The position numbers and the translations under genes were made by a program. The notes under the pieces are model-generated. The model had not been told where the DNA came from, searched no databases, and saw nothing but the letters and a program-made list of their open reading frames with translations. Below are positions 63,281-64,000 of a stretch of DNA of 64,000 nucleotides, piece after piece; the first letter of the stretch is position 1; each line of letters begins with the position of its first letter. Source of the DNA: JBBATK01 sp044228685 (lineage in GTDB: Bacteria; Bacteroidota; Ignavibacteria; Kapaibacteriales; NICIL-2); assembly GCA_044228685.1 (NCBI GenBank), contig JBGAUL010000005.1:62001-126000 (forward strand), in the 5' to 3' direction.

Positions 63281-64000
63281 AGCTTGGCCCGTTTCTGCGC
63301 GTTTAATAAAAAATGTGGTTGATTTTGTGATGCAGAACCGAGTAAAGCTCTATTTAGACTGACAGATTAAAGTCCTTTGATTTTCCTTGTTAAAGTGTGA
63401 ATTGTTAGTACTGATTTCAAATTGAGATTCCAAATGACCGGAAGTCTGGTCGCTGTTTTTCTCAACCAGTGATCTCAATGGCAAATTCCGAATTATAGCG
63501 CGGGCGAGCAACTGAAAACTCACACGAAATCATCAAGAAGCGACGAGTTACAGTAGGACATTTATCCGGAACGTCTCGTTTCCGTCTCGCGGCCAACGAT
63601 TTCTCGTTTACAATATCATGTGTAAGACCTGACAGAGTCATGAGTTATGCAAACAGGCACCGGTCACAGCGCAGATTTGAGGTTGAAATCTGCTAGAGAT
63701 CAGGATCAGCTGATTTGAGTTTGTATCTGTTCCCACCAGACCCAAACGACGTGTTCGTTCGGCCGGTTTCCTCAGGACTTCCGAACGGACGAACGGATCC
63801 AACAACGTGTTCGTACTGCTGGTGTCCCTACGCCTTTCGAACGTACTGATTTACGAAACGTCCGGAAACCGTCCGGAATCAACTCCCAAGATATTTACAG
63901 CCTATAATGTAAGTCACTGATCTATAAGGCACTTCTACGTACTGAACTGTCAGCCTGAGAGCATTTGACAATAAAATGTTTGCCAGATCAACTATACCAG
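63281..64000. other. Terminal intergenic region with repeats
   Basis: No gene was found. The direct repeat ACGTGTTCGT occurs at 63751-63760 and 63808-63817, and the integrase-arm-like repeats are at 63857-63876. No tRNA or tRNA end is seen up to the edge. Confidence 0.5.
63857..63876 (+). repeat. Two 11-bp-spaced (A)ACGTCCGG repeats, putative distal integrase arm sites
   Basis: AACGTCCGG (63857-63865) and ACCGTCCGG (63868-63876) match the integrase-proximal AACGTCCGT units in sequence and in the 11-bp period. They lie 46.8 kb from the first set. Confidence 0.5.

Overview
The window looks like a chromosome segment of an FCB-group bacterium (Bacteroidota/Chlorobi/Ignavibacteria-Kapabacteria type). 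The signs are several secreted proteins ending in type IX secretion (T9SS/Por) sorting-like domains, a phosphate-selective porin, giant Bacteroidota-style RHS proteins, TPR-LuxR and TPR-cyclase regulators, and mostly weak Shine-Dalgarno signals. The species assignment is inference.

Left part (1-16.8 kb), ordinary chromosome with IS debris: a truncated WYL regulator, aldo/keto reductase-TPR, two VOC proteins, YjbR, DinB, secreted T9SS-type proteins, an outer-membrane/lipoprotein pair, a porin, a TPR-adenylate cyclase and a HAD phosphatase. The cyclase's C-terminal tail lies beyond an in-frame UGA. At 13.7-15.2 kb lies an IS graveyard: a 1.1-kb element with 52-bp inverted repeats of IS21 style that carries a small gene and an ISL3 tail, followed by a broken istB.

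Probable genomic island (16.85 kb to at or beyond the right edge): the 3' end of a tRNA gene (minus strand) is followed by its own terminator on one side and a tyrosine recombinase on the other. Three 11-bp-spaced AACGTCCGT repeats precede the recombinase, and two related repeats with the same spacing occur at 63.86 kb near the right edge. This suggests both arms of one integrated element of about 47 kb. Cargo in order: DUF2269 plus SDR-DoxX pair, a 908-aa propeller protein, a decayed but nearly complete ISL3 copy, then a minus-strand RHS locus (25.8-46.9 kb).

The RHS locus is the most remarkable part. In transcription order it has a seven-repeat FG-GAP/ASPIC protein with a FlgD-like tail, a 2439-aa RHS-like shell protein, three small Cys-containing proteins, a second giant RHS protein (about 2896 aa) with a 217-aa variable tip, and a lipoprotein gene overlapping the RHS stop by 23 bp. 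It resembles a Tc/RHS cocoon toxin split over several polypeptides, with a candidate immunity gene. A TPR-LuxR regulator sits directly upstream on the same strand.

From 50.9 to 59.5 kb all genes are on the plus strand: metallopeptidase/amidohydrolase, transglutaminase fused to a Het-C/phospholipase-C-like domain, GH24 lysozyme, two unknown membrane or secreted proteins, and a polytopic patatin phospholipase. This looks like an envelope-attacking set. Next come a SIR2 plus PUA/EVE-like pair (candidate defence module) and a small membrane protein plus propeller pair. No rRNA, intact tRNA, CRISPR array or replication or conjugation gene was recognised.
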